Assembly (NCBI RefSeq): GCF_901933205.1
Contig: NC_044581.1
Span: 14,101,501-14,165,500, forward strand
Direction of reading: 5' to 3'
Origin: Camarhynchus parvulus
Lineage: Eukaryota; Chordata; Aves; Passeriformes; Thraupidae
Length of the DNA stretch: 64,000 nt
Below are positions 60,421 through 64,000 of the stretch, in pieces. The first letter of the stretch is position 1. Each line of letters starts with the position of its first letter. The position numbers and the translations under genes were made by a program. The notes beneath the pieces are model-generated. The model was not told where the DNA came from. It worked only from the letters and a program-made list of their open reading frames with translations, and searched no databases.

Positions 60421-62439
60421 ATACAAACAGTGCATTTAGCTCTCAGCAGGGGGCTGAGTTTAAAAATGGTTCAGTGAGTGAGTGCACAACAGTGTTAAAT
60501 GTGGAGTGTACCACAGATGGAGGAGCAGTTCAGAGAATCCTGTTCAGCTAATGCACAAGGAACATACCCAGGGCTACAGAGTGTGCAGAGACACTAGAAA
60601 AGACAGCCCTGAATACCTAGTGGGCTATTTTTGTGTAGATAATGGAGGGCACTTGGCTTTTACTAAACATCAGAGATGAAATTTTTTAATAAAATAGGTT
60701 ACTTTAGACCTAGCAGAGGCTTCCCTTCTCTGCACAGTGGTATTATCAAAGTCCTTGAAGCTAAAGAAGCCATGGGAAATGTCACTTGCATCTTCAAAGG
60801 CCATTTTTTGCCTTTCTCTGCTGATGATGTGTCAAGAGCAATTCTAGTGAAGTCCAACCCGTTAGACTGGCAAAGAACCAGTCCAGATCACCTCTTCAGA
60901 ATACAAGGCCCTGATCCTGCAAATCTGTGCTGCCTCCACAGACAGCTTCTGACATTCTGTGCAGTTTGTGAGTTACCTGCACTGAGCTTTGGCAGTGCTC
61001 TGCAGCAGCCCCTCTCCAAACCTGTCAGCACGCTTTAGCCCTGGAAGGGGATTCCAGCCTTGTGACACAGGAGGTTAGCAGAGAGTGCTGAACCATATTG
61101 AACACACCAACACAGCTTTATTAGCTTCCTCTTACTTCTGGAGACAATGAATTGGCAGAGCATATGCAGAGACATTTGGAAAAAACCTGGGAATTCAGTG
61201 CAGAAGCCCTGGCTTACAGCCACGGCTCATCCAACCCTGAGGTTGGAATACATTTTCCTTGGGTGTACTCCAAAGGGAGGGGAACGTCTGATGTACTGGC
61301 AGGGGGGATGTAAAAGCACAAAAATTGCAAAATTGGCACAAATCTGCCGAAGATACAAGTGAGAAAATCATTCTTACCTGGCACCAATGAAATCTTTGTG
61401 ATGGAATGTCTATATTTAGATTTCTTCCTGTTTCCTCACACATTTTCTGGGTGTGGTGTTTTTTCCTTTCTTTTTCTAACTCTGTGAATGTTTACATGAT
61501 TTTAATAATGATGCTGACACTAGGCTAGTGCATCCTTTAAGACAAAACCCACATGCTGGCAGGGCTCCAGGAAGCCTAGTTGTTGTTGTTTGTGCATGAT
61601 GTCAGCCACAGTGCTGCCTTGGCAGTAAGGTCCAGCCCTAGAGCCTGGGCTGTTTGTGTTTTCTAATTCACTTTGTATTTACATAGATCCTGTTGGGTAG
61701 TTTGTATCTAGCAGAATTGTTTTGTTCATATATTTAATATTCTGGCTGAAGGAAAGATAGGCAATCAAGTTTGTAGCAGTCTCTGTTCTTAAGAGAGTCC
61801 TGTTTAGCAGTGCTTCACTTGGACCTGTTTAATTCAAGTGTTATCATTTGGGTTGCATGATGGATGTTTAGGGGAAACACCAACTTAGTTTTAGCCAAAG
61901 TTCATCTTGAGTTGAGGCGTTCTGCTCCTTTTCCTCTTGCATTTTATCTTTTTTCCCCAGTGTATCACTCTGAAATATGTATGAACACTTCCAATTATGA
62001 TTTCTGGCCATCTGTACAGTCTAGTGGGGATTTCATAGACGACTTCTAGTAAAATTTCTCATTTCTTATCCATTTTCTGGAGGACTGAACTTGTACAGGA
62101 GATACATGAGGAATGCCCTTGAGATTCTGAAGTGCTGAGGAGAAGAGCACATAGAGAACAATACAACCAAACAAAAGCTTAAGAGCCACTGGAATACCCT
62201 TGGATACTTGATAAAGCTGAACACACTTTTCTTTAAAGCAAGGCAACGTGTGCCTAGTATTAAAGTGAAGTAAGACTGCTCAAAAGTGGGTACAGGTTAT
62301 CAAGACAAATATTTTAAAAGCAAGAGCTGCTTTATTGGGAAGACCTCTCAAGAGAAGGAGTGGAAGATTCTTCACAGAGCTCTTTGCAAAATGAGATTGG
62401 TCAAAAGTAATCAGTCCTGGCTCAGTGCTGCACTAACTA
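60421..62439. other. non-coding single-copy DNA
   Basis: Two consecutive plus-strand open frames (60482-60679, 60676-61038) are in different frames and show no recognisable domain. No repeat family seen. Confidence 0.55.
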
Positions 62440-62600
62440 GGTAATAGCAGACAGCCTCGGGTCTTTTCTATGTCTAATTATTATGCTTCCATGAATATTC
62501 TCCAAATTCAGGTCACTCAAATCATCAGGTGCTGATCACAGATGAATATTTCCTAGCCTGATTTGCATTTTGTAGTATGTGCTCAAAGGTTTTAAGAATC
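62440..62600. promoter_or_regulatory. candidate enhancer with octamer motif
   Basis: The block contains a perfect octamer ATTTGCAT (62561-62568), the consensus site for POU/OCT factors, together with GTCTAATTATTATGC (about 62473) and TCAGGTGCTGATCAC (near 62525). The motifs are seen directly; enhancer function is inference. Confidence 0.22.
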
Positions 62601-64000
62601 GTGGATGAAAATTGAGGATTTGTGGATGGAAGAGCTGAACTAACTGTGTTTTATTGAAGATGGAAGGCCAGCAATTGTCCAATGTGCCTGAAGCTCTAAG
62701 AAACACAAGTTTCACACAAGTGAATTTCCCCTAAATGAATTGTTGGTGCTCAATCTTGAAATAATGGTTCCAATCTTCTAATTTTAAAGTTTCTAAAATT
62801 TCCATTCACAAGTTGTTCTTACAGAATTTCTCATGCTAAGCAAGAATAAACAAACTGTTCCCACAGGCATAGTAGAGCTCAGCATACTGGTTGTTTCATG
62901 GGGAGTGATGAAATTAATAGATCTGCTGTTAAACTACCCCAGCAGCCTGCAAAGGGGAAGTTTCCAAAAGCAGAGTCATGTTTGCAGTGCAGTGTTCCTA
63001 AGAACACGAGGGCTAGTTTAGTTTTGAACATGCTAGCATCCCATTTCAAGAAGCACTTTGCTTCTCGAAGATAAGGTTAGGCATTTCTGGTATTTGTATA
63101 AAATTTATCCCCTAGGAGAACACTGTTAGTATAAAATTCTCCTTTGTGTGCTTTTTGTTCTGTTCCAGGCTGGCTGTGGGCTTTGGTAATTCAATGGTGG
63201 TGATAAAATGTGTGTGTTACCCTACTGCACTTTGGTTTCTGTTTCTCATTGTTGTATGTAGCATCCAAAACAATTTTTGTACCCATTTGCTATGGCAGCT
63301 GATTTTTAATTTCTTCCTAGCTGGTTTCTATTGTAAGAACAAATTGCACCACAAGGAAAAGCTGGGGGTTTGTGTTTCTGGTCCAGCCAAAAGCATCTTC
63401 CAATTTAGTCCTGCTAGGACAGCCTCAGAGGCTCTTTACATTACAGTGAGACCTTTGTAGGCAGAGCATAAGAGCAGCTTATATAAAATAGAAATAGCCA
63501 GGGGGCTTTAGGATATGCTTTGAAAGGATCTTGAAGTTTTAGTTTTGCTGTTGCTCTCAGAAGTCTCTAGTAATGAATACAAATAATTTTTTCTATAATA
63601 ATTTGTGGTAACCTGGTCATGCACCCAAGTCAGAATATATCTCAGAAAGTACATTTGTCCTGCAGTCTTGGTTAAAGCCCCATGGATGAGGGAAAGCTGT
63701 GTAGAAAGTATGGTTGTGAAGCTAAATATCCACCAAAACGTGACCTTCAGAGTTTTGGTGCTGAAATTCCACTCATGAGGTAAAGAGAGGTTATAAAAGC
63801 AGAAGAGGATTAAAAGGCTCTTGGCTGTGAGTGCAGCTGGCTGGGAGCCTCCTGGACACCCCTCTCCACGTGCCCTCCTCCTCTGCATTCCACACAGACG
63901 TGCCAGCCTGTATTTTCTATCTGGAACAATAACCCATGAAACAGCACACGTACCTGCTGAGCCCATCTTGTCTGTGACCCTCCCAGGCCATCATTCACTC
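62601..64000. other. non-coding single-copy DNA
   Basis: No gene or repeat family recognised to the end of the window. A 104-codon plus frame (63146-63460) and a 152-codon minus frame (63508-63966) lack domains and splice context. Confidence 0.55.

Noticed and set aside
60819..60910. CTGATGATG box suggesting a C/D snoRNA
   Set aside because: No convincing D box or terminal stem; a TGATGA is common by chance in 64 kb.

Overview
The window looks like nuclear DNA from a bird, most likely a songbird (Passeriformes). The clearest evidence is interspersed repeats recognised by eye. One fairly young CR1 LINE 3' fragment on the minus strand (5422-5668) starts with the inverted ATTCTATG-type 3' end. 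One degraded CR1 3' fragment lies on the plus strand (15450-15605). Two solo-LTR-like endogenous retrovirus remnants match LTR sequences common in songbird genomes (43411-43823 plus; 18479-18983 minus). AT-rich composition, CpG scarcity, TG and A/C-rich simple repeats and the lack of long open frames outside repeats fit an intron of a large gene or intergenic DNA in a vertebrate, and exclude a bacterial or phage origin.

No protein-coding gene, tRNA, rRNA or CRISPR array could be supported. The open frames are short, overlap on both strands, show no recognisable domain and lack convincing splice context. The only coding-like candidates are weak: a 26-nt microexon-like segment at 3685-3710 (plus) and an open stretch on the minus strand at 6435-6776 that is interrupted by one stop and followed by a polyadenylation hexamer. 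Both are reported at low confidence.

Layout. 1-5235: single-copy non-coding DNA. 5236-15605: both CR1 fragments, a possible MIR-like relic, an AT-rich tract with a perfect palindrome and a duplicated polypyrimidine-CAG unit. 15606-25018: antisense LTR, A/C-rich tract, purine-rich minisatellite, and an inverted pair of nuclear-receptor-type half sites. 25019-30720: AT-rich single-copy DNA with two blocks that look like conserved non-coding elements. 30883-32866: two inverted copies of an unidentified ~150-bp sequence, about 1.7 kb apart, the most unusual structure in the window. 32867-43410: single-copy DNA with low-complexity tracts and a 32-bp tandem duplication. 43411-43823: solo LTR with matching flanking bases. 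43824-55885: single-copy DNA with a (TG)19 microsatellite. 55886-56300: a 14-copy, ~28-bp minisatellite that is open in all six frames and explains the longest open frames. 56301-64000: single-copy DNA with two more CNE-like blocks.

Nothing here forms an operon or pathway. The useful content is repeat history and candidate regulatory DNA. Calls rest on reading the sequence and on remembered repeat families; no alignment or database search was possible.
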